Shown piece by piece: positions 44,239 through 55,977 of a DNA stretch of 64,000 nt. Positions within the stretch are counted from its first letter, which is position 1, and each line of letters opens with the position of its first letter. Origin of the DNA: an uncultured Candidatus Thioglobus sp. (lineage in GTDB: Bacteria; Pseudomonadota; Gammaproteobacteria; PS1; Pseudothioglobaceae); the NCBI GenBank assembly GCA_905618925.1, contig CAJQTG010000021.1, positions 1 through 64,000 of the forward strand, given 5' to 3'. Below the pieces are notes generated by a model. The model saw only the letters and a program-made list of their open reading frames with translations. It was not told the DNA's origin and searched no databases. Position numbers and translations under genes: made by a program.

Positions 44239-45954
44239 TTAAAATTGCTGTTGGTTGAGCTTTGCGTATTCACCAGAGGCTTTAATTAATTCTTTATGAG
44301 ATCCTTGCTCAATAATCTCACCCTCTTTTAATACGATTATGCGATCTGCATTTTGAATTGTGCTTAATCGATGCGCAATAATGATTGTGGTTCGGCCTTT
44401 CTGCATTTTAGTGATTGCTGATTGAACGAGTTTTTCAGTTGCTGAATCGAGCGCTGAGGTTGCCTCATCAAGAATCAAAATAGGACTATCTTTTGCAATT
44501 GCCCTGGCAATAGAGAGTCTTTGGCGCTGACCTCCTGACAAGGTAACGCCGTCTTCTCCAATATTAGAGTTAAACTTATCATCGAGTTTTTCAATGAACT
44601 CAATTGAATTGGAGATATTAGCAGCATTAATAATCGAATCCATTGGCATTTTATCTTTTTGACCAAAGGCAATATTGCCACTGATCGTATCATTAAATAG
44701 TCTTACATTCTGATCTACAAATGAAAAATTTGACCTAAAAGATTCTAAATCGAAGCTATTAATATCTTCATTAGCTATAGAAATTTTGCCATCTGTTGGA
44801 TTATAGAAGCGTGTTAATAGATTAACTAAAGTGGTTTTCCCGCTTCCTGTAGAGCCAACAAGGGCAATAGTCTCTCCTTGTTTAATATTTAGAGTGATAT
44901 TTTTTAATGAAGGATTGTTATTTGAATAAGAAAAACTTACATTATCAAAATGAATATCTCCAATAGCTTGATCCATTTTTTTACCACCATGATTTGACTC
45001 AGATTTTTCATCAATTAAATTAAAAACACTAACGCCTGCTATTAATGCTTGTTGTAATGGCTTGTTAATATTAATAAGTGTCTTAGCAGGCTTTATCAGC
45101 ATTCCCATTGCAGTAAAGTAAGCTAAAAAATCACCCGCGCTCATCACAAGGTAGGTTGATGATAAATATACAACACAGCCTAAAGCTAAACCAATTAAAG
45201 CATTTACTATCGAAGTGTTAAGGCCACTAGCCATGTCAACTTTGAATCTTTGCTGGCGAATCATATTAATAATATTAAAAAATTTGTTTTGCTCACTAGA
45301 TTGGGCGTTGTATATTTTGATTAAATCATTGCCTGAAATATTTTCATCGAGAAGATGGGTCATTTTGCCCATTGACTCTTGAACTTTTCTTGATCCTTTC
45401 CTAATTCTAGCGGTAGATAGTTTTACTGCAAAATATACAAGTGGAAGGAGCACTAAAAGAGTAAGGCTTAGTAAAGAGTTTTTGTAGAATAGATAAGTTG
45501 TTAATATTACAACAGTAAATGAAGATTTTATAAATTCTAGCCAAATTGTTGATGCTGCAGCAGAGATTTGCTCAACATCAAAAGTCAATTTAGACAGCGT
45601 CTCTCCTGTTGTATTTTTATCAAAGTAAGTCTTAGGGAGTTTAAGAAGTTTTGCAAACATATCAACTCTAAGGTCTAATATTACTTTGTTCGAAATCCAA
45701 GAGCTTGCACTAATTGATATTAAAGCAAATATAGAACTCATTGCTATAACAATAAATAAAATTACTGAATATGTAAACGCAGCGTCACTAGAGCGATTAG
45801 AAGAGAATAATGTGTCAACTATTTGGCCTGTAATCTCAGGTATTGAGGTTTCCAATACCGTAGCAAAAACCATCATTATTGAAGTAAAGGCAAGTTTTCC
45901 AATGTGAGCTTTTAAATATGGAAAGAGTCTCTTTACGAATTGTCTATAACCCAT
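44239..45954 (-). CDS. MsbA-like ABC exporter (permease-ATPase fusion)
   Basis: 571 residues: six-helix membrane domain (about 15-300) fused to an ATPase with Walker A GSTGSGKTT, signature LSGGQRQRLSIARA, Walker B ILILDEATSALD and the switch His in IIAHRLST. Homodimer exporter of lipid or drug type; similarity to MsbA suggests lipid A-core flipping, but the substrate is not assured because no lpxK is adjacent. Divergent from pyrG with 79 bases between. Confidence 0.85.
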   Translation of the reverse strand: MGYRQFVKRLFPYLKAHIGKLAFTSIMMVFATVLETSIPEITGQIVDTLFSSNRSSDAAFTYSVILFIVIAMSSIFALISISASSWISNKVILDLRVDMFAKLLKLPKTYFDKNTTGETLSKLTFDVEQISAAASTIWLEFIKSSFTVVILTTYLFYKNSLLSLTLLVLLPLVYFAVKLSTARIRKGSRKVQESMGKMTHLLDENISGNDLIKIYNAQSSEQNKFFNIINMIRQQRFKVDMASGLNTSIVNALIGLALGCVVYLSSTYLVMSAGDFLAYFTAMGMLIKPAKTLININKPLQQALIAGVSVFNLIDEKSESNHGGKKMDQAIGDIHFDNVSFSYSNNNPSLKNITLNIKQGETIALVGSTGSGKTTLVNLLTRFYNPTDGKISIANEDINSFDLESFRSNFSFVDQNVRLFNDTISGNIAFGQKDKMPMDSIINAANISNSIEFIEKLDDKFNSNIGEDGVTLSGGQRQRLSIARAIAKDSPILILDEATSALDSATEKLVQSAITKMQKGRTTIIIAHRLSTIQNADRIIVLKEGEIIEQGSHKELIKASGEYAKLNQQQF

Positions 45955-46027
45955 CGTGATTTGTTTGTTTGGATGTGCCCATATTCTACCTAATTTTGTG
46001 TATCATAACTATTTCAAACTTTGTTAG

Positions 46028-47668
<1,641 letters not shown>

Positions 47669-47722
47669 GTTTTATTTGTATTAAACTTTAAACATTGTTA
47701 ATCGTTATTAAAATCTTGTCCA

Positions 47723-48961
47723 ATGATAAAAACTGATGTAGTTATTTTGGGTGGAGGAGTAATAGGCTTATCCATTGCCCTAAAAATGCTTAATACGGGC
47801 AGAGAGGTAATTCTTTTAGATCCTGAAGAGCCAGGAACTGGAACCTCTTACGGTAACGCTGGAACAATAGCTGAATATGCCGTTCTTCCTGTTGGATCTC
47901 CTGAAATTATAAAAAAACTACCATCTTTATTGTTTAATAAAAATAGCCCTATTTCTGTAAAGCGCTTTGAAATTCTCTCATTAGCACCTTGGTTGATTAG
48001 ATTTTTGTACCAATCCATGCCCAAGCAAGCTGCTAAAAACGCTCAGGCAATTACAGATCTTTTGGCAAATTCACGACTTCGTTGGGAAGAATTGGCAGAT
48101 CAGATAAATGGCAAATCTTTACTAAACAGTAATGGCAATATTTACTTGTATAAAACAGATGCTTCCTATGAATCTGGCTTTAAGGATATTAATAATCGGA
48201 AGAAGTATGGTTTAAATGCCGAAATGTTAAATCCATCAGAGCTTAATAAGCTAGAGCCAAATTTGAATTTTTCTGAGGGCGGAGCATCTTATTTCCCAGA
48301 TGGAGCTTATATGCGCGACCCTGGAAAAATGACAAAACTATTGTTAGATGCAAGTGTTAAAAAAGGGTGTCAAGTTATTAAGAAAGCAGCCAATAGAATT
48401 GAGAGGACTAGTGAGGGTGTTAAAGTAACTTTAGCAGATAAATCAGAAATTATAACCAAACATCTTGTCATATCAGCTGGTGCATATTCCAAGAAATTTG
48501 CAAAACAGGCTGGAGATTATATTCCCTTAGATGCTGAGCGTGGATACCATGTTGAATATGATATGAAAGATCCATTATTAAATAGACCTTGTTGCTCCGC
48601 AGAGAGTGGATTTTATATGTCTCCAATGACTGGAAGATTAAGAGTTGTTGGAACTGTTGAGTTGGGAGGGTTAAGTCCAGAAATCTCTAGGCATAGAGTA
48701 AATTACTTAGAAAAAGGAGCTTTAAGTTTTTTTCCAGACCTAGGAAAGCCTAGTAGGGAGTGGCTGGGTTTTCGTCCATCAATTCCAGATAGTAAACCAG
48801 TTATTTCTGAATCTAGTAAAGGTAATGATATTATTTATGCCTTTGGACATGGTCATATTGGACTAACTTTGGCGCCAGTCACCGCAGAAATTGTTGAGTC
48901 AATTATTACTAAGTCTGAGCCTCCACTTCCAATTTCTGAATTTTCAGTCCAAAGGTTCTGA
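47723..48961 (+). CDS. FAD-dependent D-amino acid dehydrogenase-like oxidoreductase
   Basis: 412 residues of the DAO/DadA type. The dinucleotide-binding start VVILGGGVIGLSIALKML, GTSYGNAGTIAEYAVLP, and the C-terminal GHGHIGLTLAPVTAEIV are typical of DadA-like enzymes that oxidise D-amino acids or hydroxyproline and pass electrons to the respiratory chain. The exact substrate is uncertain. It is convergent with der; no clear terminator separates them. Confidence 0.85.
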   Translation: MIKTDVVILGGGVIGLSIALKMLNTGREVILLDPEEPGTGTSYGNAGTIAEYAVLPVGSPEIIKKLPSLLFNKNSPISVKRFEILSLAPWLIRFLYQSMPKQAAKNAQAITDLLANSRLRWEELADQINGKSLLNSNGNIYLYKTDASYESGFKDINNRKKYGLNAEMLNPSELNKLEPNLNFSEGGASYFPDGAYMRDPGKMTKLLLDASVKKGCQVIKKAANRIERTSEGVKVTLADKSEIITKHLVISAGAYSKKFAKQAGDYIPLDAERGYHVEYDMKDPLLNRPCCSAESGFYMSPMTGRLRVVGTVELGGLSPEISRHRVNYLEKGALSFFPDLGKPSREWLGFRPSIPDSKPVISESSKGNDIIYAFGHGHIGLTLAPVTAEIVESIITKSEPPLPISEFSVQRF

Positions 48962-48997
48962 TAATAATCACAGCTTTAATTTTGTTACAGGTTAAGT

Positions 48998-50389
48998 TTA
49001 TTTCTTTTTAACAAATCTCATTAGGCGTTTCTTTTTTTGAACTTGACGAGCTGAAAGAATATTCTTTCTATCTTTAAATGGATTTTCACCACTCTTATAT
49101 TGGATTTTTACAGGTGTGTTTGTAAGCTTTAAAGATGTAATAAAAAAATTCTTTAAAAAACGCTCATAGCTACTTGGGACACTATCAACATGATTGCCAT
49201 GAAAGGTAAAAGTTGGCGGAAAAACATCAGACTGATTTACAAATTTTAATCTAAGTCTTCTTCCAGCAACAGGAGGAGGAGAGTGGGCTTTATTGGCTTG
49301 CTCTAGAATTCTATTAAGTTGTGAGGTTGGGTGTCTTCCACCAGCATTCTCAAAAGATCTTTTAATGGGTCCAAATAATTTTCCAACACCAGATCCATGA
49401 AGGGCTGAAATATAATGAACTGAGGCATAGTTTATAAATGAAAGCTTAATATCAAGTTTTCTTTTTACTTCACTTTTTTGATAATCATCCAAACCATCCC
49501 ACTTATTAATTACTATTAAAAGTGCACGACCTTTGTCTGCTATCATTCCTAAAAGAGTAGCATCTTGTTCAGTCACGCCTTCGTGAGCATCTAAAACTAG
49601 AACTACAACATGTGAATCTTCAATTGCATCTTTAGCCTTAATAATACTAAAAATTTCGACTTTGTGGCTGACGCTTCTTTTACGCCTTATTCCAGCTGTA
49701 TCAATTAAGGTGTATTGCTGACCTTCACGCTCAAAAGGGATAAAGATCGAGTCACGAGTTGTCCCAGGAAGGTCAACTGCCATAACCCTTTCTTCACCTA
49801 ATATACGGTTTATGAGTGTTGATTTACCAACATTAGGCCTACCTAAAACTGCTACTGCAATCCCCTTAACCTCTGGGATTACATCTTCTGTTGCAGCGGG
49901 AAGAAGAGGAATTGTTTTTTCAATGAGGTCTGGAATTCCTTGATTATGCTCAGCTGATATAAGGGAAGGATCACCTAGCCCGAGTTCATAAAATTCTGCA
50001 GCTGAACTTTTATTTAATCCTTCAGCCTTATTGCATACCAAGATAATGTTTTTTCGCAGTTTTCTGAGCTGAGAAGCAATATCTAGATCAAGAGAAGTCA
50101 CTCCATCTTTATTACTGACAATAAAATAGATTACATCAGACTCATTAAGCGCATTGAGTACTTGAGCATGTATCCCAGAATCAATAACTGATTCTTCGTG
50201 TGTCATGCCGCCAGTATCAACAATTGTGCAATGAATGTCATCATCAAGCTCGATATTCACGTATTGACGATCACGCGTTAAGCCTTCAAAATCAGAAACA
50301 AGCGCCTGACGAGACTTGCTAAGACGATTGAATAGTGTCGACTTGCCTACATTAGGCCTGCCAACCAATGAGATGATGGGGTAGCTCAC
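48998..50389 (-). CDS. der: Ribosome biogenesis GTPase Der (EngA)
   Basis: Two tandem GTPase domains with G1 motifs GRPNVGKSTLFNR (about 8) and GRPNVGKSTLINR (about 185), DTGG/DTAG G3 motifs and NKAE/NKWD G4 motifs, followed by a KH-like domain (about 360-440) and a lysine-rich tail. It acts in 50S subunit assembly. 463 residues. It lies 21 bases after yfgM; the bamB gene that usually lies between them is absent. Confidence 0.97.
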   Translation of the reverse strand: MSYPIISLVGRPNVGKSTLFNRLSKSRQALVSDFEGLTRDRQYVNIELDDDIHCTIVDTGGMTHEESVIDSGIHAQVLNALNESDVIYFIVSNKDGVTSLDLDIASQLRKLRKNIILVCNKAEGLNKSSAAEFYELGLGDPSLISAEHNQGIPDLIEKTIPLLPAATEDVIPEVKGIAVAVLGRPNVGKSTLINRILGEERVMAVDLPGTTRDSIFIPFEREGQQYTLIDTAGIRRKRSVSHKVEIFSIIKAKDAIEDSHVVVLVLDAHEGVTEQDATLLGMIADKGRALLIVINKWDGLDDYQKSEVKRKLDIKLSFINYASVHYISALHGSGVGKLFGPIKRSFENAGGRHPTSQLNRILEQANKAHSPPPVAGRRLRLKFVNQSDVFPPTFTFHGNHVDSVPSSYERFLKNFFITSLKLTNTPVKIQYKSGENPFKDRKNILSARQVQKKKRLMRFVKKK

Positions 50390-50410
50390 AATTTTCTAAG
50401 AAATTTTATA

Positions 50411-51028
50411 TTAATTCAGATCGTCTAACTTAATCTGAATTAGTTGGGTAAGACTTGAGTTTGCAGTAACATTTTCGATTGCAAGGCTATAGTATTTTTT
50501 AGCCTCTTCTTTGTTGTTAAGATCTAAATAAATATCACCAGTAAGATTATAAAATAAACCAGAAAATCCTTCTCCAGCATCAACATCAAGAACTGCAAGT
50601 GCTTCATTATGTTCACCAAGCTGCAAGTGAAGTGAAGCGGATCTTAAAATAGCAGTTGAAGCAATAACAACATTTTCACGACTTATTAAAGGCTTTAGAG
50701 AGTCAAGTGCAAGAGCATAATTACCAGCTTCAAATAAATATTTAGCCATTAAGAACGTAGCTTGATCAGCGTAACTGCTTGAAGAGTGATCCTTAATAAG
50801 CTTATCGTAAGCCCCAATATTAGTGGAATCTGAAGCATAACTTAAATATAAAGTTCTAGCATTCAAAGCTTGACTATCTTGATAATCACCATATGAATTC
50901 CAGCCAAATACTCCTGCAAGACCAAGAACTGCTCCACCAATAATTTGCTTGCCGTTACTATTCCACCATTTTTTAATTTTGTCGACTTGTTCTTCTTCCG
51001 TGTCGCTAATTTCTATAAAATTTTTCAT
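50411..51028 (-). CDS. yfgM: YfgM-like TPR membrane protein
   Basis: 205 residues: short cytoplasmic start, one membrane segment (about 27-47, IIGGAVLGLAGVFGW), then tetratricopeptide-like repeats in the periplasm. WWNSNGKQIIGGAVLG is typical of the YfgM family, which works with PpiD at the Sec translocon. Overlaps hisS by 4 bases. Confidence 0.9.
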   Translation of the reverse strand: MKNFIEISDTEEEQVDKIKKWWNSNGKQIIGGAVLGLAGVFGWNSYGDYQDSQALNARTLYLSYASDSTNIGAYDKLIKDHSSSSYADQATFLMAKYLFEAGNYALALDSLKPLISRENVVIASTAILRSASLHLQLGEHNEALAVLDVDAGEGFSGLFYNLTGDIYLDLNNKEEAKKYYSLAIENVTANSSLTQLIQIKLDDLN

Positions 51029-52290
51029 AATATCTCCTGAAGATGCTGAATGATACCCTCAAGCTCAATCGATTGCTGGACTCCTTGGCCTTTTAAAGGC
51101 TTAATACTCAACTGATTGTTTGATAACTCTTCCTCTCCAAGAATTAAAGCAAAGTCAGCATTAGATTTATCTGCTTTTTTCATTTGGCTTTTTAAGCTCC
51201 CCATGCTTATGTCATTACTAAGTGTAATATTTGGAAGCACCTGGAGAATTTTTTTGGACAGCTTCATTGACTCAATCTGCGCCTTATCACCTAGAGCAAC
51301 AAAATAGAGTTGGCACCTCTTGTTAACAAGCTGACTGTTTTTGTCTTGAATTAGAAGGGCTATTCTCTCTAAGCCCATTGCAAAGCCAATTGCTGGAGTA
51401 GGATTGCCACCCATTTTTTCAACTAAACCATCATATCTGCCACCACCACAAATAGTGCCTTGCGACCCTAAATCATTTGAAATCCACTCAAACACAGTTT
51501 GATTATAGTAGTCTAAGCCCCTTACAAGTTTTGGATTAACCTCATAAGGAATATCTAAATTATCTAAATAGGTTTTTAAAATAGTAAAGTGCTCTTTAGA
51601 TTCATCATCTAAATGATCAATCATTTTGGGAGCATTAGAAATTAGTAACTCAAGGTCTTTATTTTTACTATCCAATATTCTTAAAGGATTTGTCTTTAAT
51701 CGACGCAAACTATCTTCATCAAGTTGGCTTATATTTTCATTAAAAAAGCCTGTAAGAATCTTTCTATAAGTGGATCGACTTTCTTTTGAACCTAGTGAAT
51801 TAATTTCTAATCTTGCATTGATTCCAAGAGATTTCCAGAGTGAATCTGTAATAGATATTAATTCAGCATCAATTTTGGCATCAGAAGCGCCAAAAACTTC
51901 TGCCCCTACTTGGTGGAATTGTCGGTATCTTCCCTTTTGAGGCCTTTCATGCCTAAACATTGGGCCATTATAAAAAACCTTTTGTATTCCTTCGCGCGGC
52001 AAATTATGCTCAATCATCATTCTAACTACGCTAGCTGTGCCTTCAGGCCTTAAAGTTAAAGAGTTACCATTATTGTCTTCCCATGTGTACATCTCTTTTT
52101 CTACAATGTCTGTCACTTCTCCAATTGCACGAGAAAAAGTCTCTGTACTTTCAACAATTGGAGTACGGCAATATTTATAGCCGTAAGAGATAAGGAGATT
52201 ACTAATAGTTTCATCCAAAAAACTCCAAAGGGCAGAGTCTGCTGGTAACAGATCATTCATACCTCGAATAGCTTGAATTTTATTTGACAT
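51025..52290 (-). CDS. hisS: Histidine-tRNA ligase
   Basis: Class II aminoacyl-tRNA synthetase, 421 residues. Motif 2 region FRHERPQKGRYRQFHQVGAE, the histidine-specific motifs LVRGLDYYNQTVFEW and GGGRYDGLVEKMGG, motif 3 with GFAMGLERI, and a C-terminal anticodon-binding domain. First gene of the hisS-yfgM-der unit. Confidence 0.98.
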   Translation of the reverse strand: MSNKIQAIRGMNDLLPADSALWSFLDETISNLLISYGYKYCRTPIVESTETFSRAIGEVTDIVEKEMYTWEDNNGNSLTLRPEGTASVVRMMIEHNLPREGIQKVFYNGPMFRHERPQKGRYRQFHQVGAEVFGASDAKIDAELISITDSLWKSLGINARLEINSLGSKESRSTYRKILTGFFNENISQLDEDSLRRLKTNPLRILDSKNKDLELLISNAPKMIDHLDDESKEHFTILKTYLDNLDIPYEVNPKLVRGLDYYNQTVFEWISNDLGSQGTICGGGRYDGLVEKMGGNPTPAIGFAMGLERIALLIQDKNSQLVNKRCQLYFVALGDKAQIESMKLSKKILQVLPNITLSNDISMGSLKSQMKKADKSNADFALILGEEELSNNQLSIKPLKGQGVQQSIELEGIIQHLQEIL

Positions 52291-52376
52291 CAGTAAGCTT
52301 TAAATAATAATAATATGTATTTTACCAATTAAACCTCATCGAGAGTTTAAGCAATAATTAAGTTCTATTAAAAATG

Positions 52377-53279
52377 CTATAAATTTTTGATTCCACTTGG
52401 TACATGACCAGTAGGAACGTACTGAGATGCTGAATCACAATGCTGCTGCTGATCATCAAAAAAAATATCTGCTCCAAACTCTCTTAGAAAGACGCCTTTT
52501 TCAAGCCCACCAAGAAAAAATGACTCATCTATGCGTATCCCCCATTCTCTCATGGTGTGAATAACTCTTTTATGTGCTGGGGCCGATCTTGCAGTAACTA
52601 ATGCAGTTCTAATAGGGTTATTTTCTTCAGGAAATGTTGATTGAATTTTTTGTAAAGAGACCAGAAAAGATTTAAATGGGCCGGCTTTTAGTTTAATTTT
52701 TTCAGACAGGACTTCGTTTTCATGAAACGCTTCAAGACCTTTCTCTTGAAATATTTTTTCAGATTCATCCGAAAAAATCACAGCATCCCCGTCAAAGGCA
52801 ATTCTGAGTTGTGAAGGATGACTATGGTTTGATTTTGACTCAATAATTGATGCGGCTGCATAGCCGGACTTTAAAGCTTTTTGAACATCATTATAGTTAC
52901 TAGACAGAAACAAGTCCGCTTCAAAGGCGCCAACAAAAGGGTGGGTACTTTCTCCGCGAGTAAACGCTGCTCTTGAAATATTTAAACCATAATGCTCAAT
53001 TGAGTTAAAAATTCTTAGGCCAGTATCAGCACTATTCCTTGAAAGTAAGATGACATCAATTGGAGTTTTTTTACTATTTAATTTAAGTAATTTTTTGACC
53101 AAAGTAAACCCTACACCTGGTTCAAGAACTACTTGCTCATTTTCTTGTTGGTGTTTGGCGTAAGCCTCAATACCCTCATCTTTAAAAATTTGGTGTGAGT
53201 GATCAAGATTAAATAATGCTCTTGAGGAGATTGCAATGACTAATTTTGTGCTTTCAGTTTTTATTTGCTTTTTGCCCAT
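52377..53279 (-). CDS. Cytosolic 5'-nucleotidase
   Basis: 300 residues from the ATG at 53279, which has GGAG five bases upstream; the track's longer form begins 13 codons earlier within the DUF1249 gene. It resembles the 5'-nucleotidase family related to NT5C1 (PF06189): LVIAISSRALFNLDHSH at the start, RIAFDGDAVIFSDESE in the middle and FGADIFFDDQQQHCDSA near the end. Dephosphorylates nucleoside monophosphates. It overlaps the DUF1249 gene by 19 bases. Confidence 0.87.
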   Translation of the reverse strand: MGKKQIKTESTKLVIAISSRALFNLDHSHQIFKDEGIEAYAKHQQENEQVVLEPGVGFTLVKKLLKLNSKKTPIDVILLSRNSADTGLRIFNSIEHYGLNISRAAFTRGESTHPFVGAFEADLFLSSNYNDVQKALKSGYAAASIIESKSNHSHPSQLRIAFDGDAVIFSDESEKIFQEKGLEAFHENEVLSEKIKLKAGPFKSFLVSLQKIQSTFPEENNPIRTALVTARSAPAHKRVIHTMREWGIRIDESFFLGGLEKGVFLREFGADIFFDDQQQHCDSASQYVPTGHVPSGIKNL

Positions 53280-53731
53280 TCTGCTCCATTGTACCTTTCC
53301 AAACAATAATCTAGCCACCTTAGCATGAAGAGGTTAAGCTCTAATTGAAAGGCTAAATCACTGCAGTCATTAATTAGAGGGTGAGACTCATTAATTCTTG
53401 TTTCTTTGCATATTGAGGTAACCTCTAAAAGTCTTGCATCAAAATAAATTTTGAAACAAATATCTGGTCGATTAATAATTGCCTCTTGAGACTTAATCTT
53501 GTGAGTTAATGTATATGTGCCTGTATAAGGGGCCTTATCATGACAAAGTAAAAACAGGTCATTAGATGGTTTTTTTATTCCAACAAAGTCATCTTTAATA
53601 GACGGTAGAAGAGGTATAAGTCTTGATATTTTTTTAAAGTTAAGCTCAAAAATGTCAGATATATTTGAGTAAGTTACTTTTTTTTGGTTATAAATTAATT
53701 TATTTAGTATTTGATCGTTTGTCATAGCCAT
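53261..53731 (-). CDS. DUF1249 protein (YqiB-like)
   Basis: 156 residues related to E. coli YqiB, with HKIKSQEAIINRPDICFKIYFDARLLEV and the C-terminal LNLFMLRWLDYCLERY. Function unknown. As in E. coli, it lies directly after cpdA: the cpdA stop falls within its first codons (ATGGCTATGA). Either the first or third codon could be the start. Confidence 0.88.
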   Translation of the reverse strand: MAMTNDQILNKLIYNQKKVTYSNISDIFELNFKKISRLIPLLPSIKDDFVGIKKPSNDLFLLCHDKAPYTGTYTLTHKIKSQEAIINRPDICFKIYFDARLLEVTSICKETRINESHPLINDCSDLAFQLELNLFMLRWLDYCLERYNGAEWAKSK

Positions 53732-54423
53732 ACTGTTTCACAATTAATTTCGCCTTCATCACTCAAATTGTAGTGGTTAAAACCAATCATTTCTGGACCG
53801 TTAAATTGAAGAGTAGTCGATGGACATGAAAAGAGCTTTACATCGTTTCTGATAAACTCAGAGCCTTGGTGAGCATGACCCCAAATAACAGCCTTAATTT
53901 TACTGAACTTATCTATAGTATTAAAAAAATTATCTGAATTCTCTAAGGATTTTTTATCATCCCAATTACTTTGCATAGAAATTGGTGGGTGATGAAGGCA
54001 AAGCACAATAAATTTTTTAGTTGAAGATAAAATTTTTTCAGTTAGCAATTCAAGCTCATCCTTTCTTATAAAGCCACTAGTTTTGATATCTTGAACAGAG
54101 TCTATTGAAATTATTTCCCAATCAGCAATAGTTATTTTTGTTAAATAATGCTCACTAAATGCTGAAGATAAATTTAATTTATTGTCATGGTTTCCAGGAA
54201 GAATAGAAAGATTAGAACTGATTGGTCTGATTATTTTTTTGAATATTGAGTAAGATGATGCAGTTCCATTATGAGCTAAATCACCACTAATTATTAGTGC
54301 ATTATAATTTCTACTAGAAATGCTTTTGACTATAGTGCTAAGATTTTTTTGAGAGTCAGTACCCCACACATTTTTTTCATCATCTATGTGATTGTCACTA
54401 ATTTGAATAAAGGAGTTGTTCAT
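53722..54423 (-). CDS. cpdA: 3',5'-cyclic-AMP phosphodiesterase CpdA
   Basis: Metallophosphoesterase of class III, 233 residues. Metal-binding motifs are visible in order: ISDNHIDD (DxH), ISGDLAHNG (GD), LPGNHDNKL (GNHD), CLHHPP and WGHAHQGSE (GHxH). CpdA hydrolyses cAMP. The order cpdA-yqiB is conserved in gammaproteobacteria; here they sit between dnaB and the nucleotidase. Confidence 0.9.
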   Translation of the reverse strand: MNNSFIQISDNHIDDEKNVWGTDSQKNLSTIVKSISSRNYNALIISGDLAHNGTASSYSIFKKIIRPISSNLSILPGNHDNKLNLSSAFSEHYLTKITIADWEIISIDSVQDIKTSGFIRKDELELLTEKILSSTKKFIVLCLHHPPISMQSNWDDKKSLENSDNFFNTIDKFSKIKAVIWGHAHQGSEFIRNDVKLFSCPSTTLQFNGPEMIGFNHYNLSDEGEINCETVWL

Positions 54424-54459
54424 GGAAACTATATTGGCAAATGTATTTTTATAGAAGCT

Positions 54460-55902
54460 TTAGAAGTCACCTTGGTCAAAATTTGTCATATTTTTAACAT
54501 ATGATGCATCCATTTGCTCATCACTTACACCCTGAAATCTATCTTCAAAAGCTAAATCTTCAAATTTAGAATATTGTCCTACAAAGGCTAGTTTAATATT
54601 ACCTGTTGCTCCATTTCTATGCTTCGCAATTCTTAAATCAGCTTTTCCTACTTCCTCTGGATTGGTGTAGGAATCATCATGATAAACTTCATCACGATAT
54701 ATAAATCCAATAATATCAGCATCTTGCTCAATAGAGCCTGATTCACGTAAATCAGCCATTTGAGGTATTCTTCCTTTGCCAGTTTTAGCGCGAGACTCTA
54801 CGCCTCGATTAAGCTGAGAGAGCGCAATCACTGGAACATTAATTTCCTTAGCAAGAGCTTTTAATGAGCGTGAAATTTCTGAGATTTCTTGAACTCTATT
54901 TTCTGATTTTCCATGTACAGTCATTAATTGTAAATAATCCACCATTATCAGGCCTAGATCAGGATATTTTCTTTTGAGCCTTCTACATTTTGCGCGTATT
55001 TCAGTTGGGGTAATTGAAGGAGTTTCATCGATCAAAATTGTATTTTCTTCAAAGGCTCTTACTGCATGATTAAAGCTGTTCCAATCAATCTCAGACATAT
55101 CACCATCTCGTAACTTACTTGAATCTATCCGTCCAAATGATGAAATCATCCTTATTACTAATTGTTCTGTTGGCATCTCAAGACTAAAAACTGCAACAGG
55201 CGTCGAATTATGAATTGCTACATGCTCTACAATATTCATTGATAGGGCTGTTTTACCCATACTTGGCCTTCCTGCAATGATAATAAGATCGCCATTTTGA
55301 AGTCCTGATGTTAATTTATCTAATTCAGAAAAACCAGTCTCAGTTCCTTTAAAACCTTTCTTTTCTTGCATTTCATGAACTCGATTAACAACATCTTTAA
55401 TAATGTCTTTTACATTTGTAATTTCTTGCTTATTACGACTTACTTGCTCTGCAATTTCAAAGATTTTTTTTTCAGATAAGTCTAGTAAATTATTTACTTC
55501 AATATCTTTTGGATGGAAGGCAGTATCAGCCAGCTCCCTTCCAATCTTGATTAGTTGTCTAAAGATTGAAAGTTCTCTTACATGTTTTGCATAAGCGTCA
55601 ATATTTGAAACGCTTGGTGTGTTTTCTGCAATTTGAGCAAGATAAGCAAACCCTCCAATAGAATCTTCATCATGTGTTTTAATAACCTGCTCTTTAACAG
55701 TAAGGATGTCTGCGGGCTTGTCATGCTCAAGAAGGATAACTATTGCATCATAAATGATACGATGAGAGGTTTGATAGAAATCATCAGAGCTAATTATATT
55801 AACAACATTATCCCAAGAATCATTATGCAATAAAAGGCCACCCAGAACTGATTGCTCAGAATCAATTGAATTTGGCGGTATTTTTGGGTTTTCAATATCC
55901 AT
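54460..55902 (-). CDS. dnaB: Replicative DNA helicase DnaB
   Basis: 480 residues. N-terminal primase-binding domain (about 10-115), then a RecA-type ATPase with Walker A AGRPSMGKTALS, Walker B LGLIMVDYLQLM, and the arginine-finger region KHRNGATGNI. Hexameric helicase of the replication fork. It lies after rplI on the same strand but beyond a terminator, so it has its own promoter or depends on read-through. Confidence 0.98.
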   Translation of the reverse strand: MDIENPKIPPNSIDSEQSVLGGLLLHNDSWDNVVNIISSDDFYQTSHRIIYDAIVILLEHDKPADILTVKEQVIKTHDEDSIGGFAYLAQIAENTPSVSNIDAYAKHVRELSIFRQLIKIGRELADTAFHPKDIEVNNLLDLSEKKIFEIAEQVSRNKQEITNVKDIIKDVVNRVHEMQEKKGFKGTETGFSELDKLTSGLQNGDLIIIAGRPSMGKTALSMNIVEHVAIHNSTPVAVFSLEMPTEQLVIRMISSFGRIDSSKLRDGDMSEIDWNSFNHAVRAFEENTILIDETPSITPTEIRAKCRRLKRKYPDLGLIMVDYLQLMTVHGKSENRVQEISEISRSLKALAKEINVPVIALSQLNRGVESRAKTGKGRIPQMADLRESGSIEQDADIIGFIYRDEVYHDDSYTNPEEVGKADLRIAKHRNGATGNIKLAFVGQYSKFEDLAFEDRFQGVSDEQMDASYVKNMTNFDQGDF

Positions 55903-55921
55903 TAGTGCAGTTTAGAAAAAT

Positions 55922-55946
55922 AAAAAGCCCTCAAAAAGGGCTTTTT
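55922..55946 (-). terminator. Intrinsic terminator between rplI and dnaB
   Basis: AAAAAGCCCT (55922-55931) and AGGGCTTTTT (55937-55946) form a 10-bp stem with a 5-base loop and a T tract on both strands. On the minus strand it follows rplI by 31 bases and ends the rpsF-rpsR-rplI operon. Confidence 0.9.
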
Positions 55947-55977
55947 ATTTTAACTTACTTATGTGATTTGAATTAAC

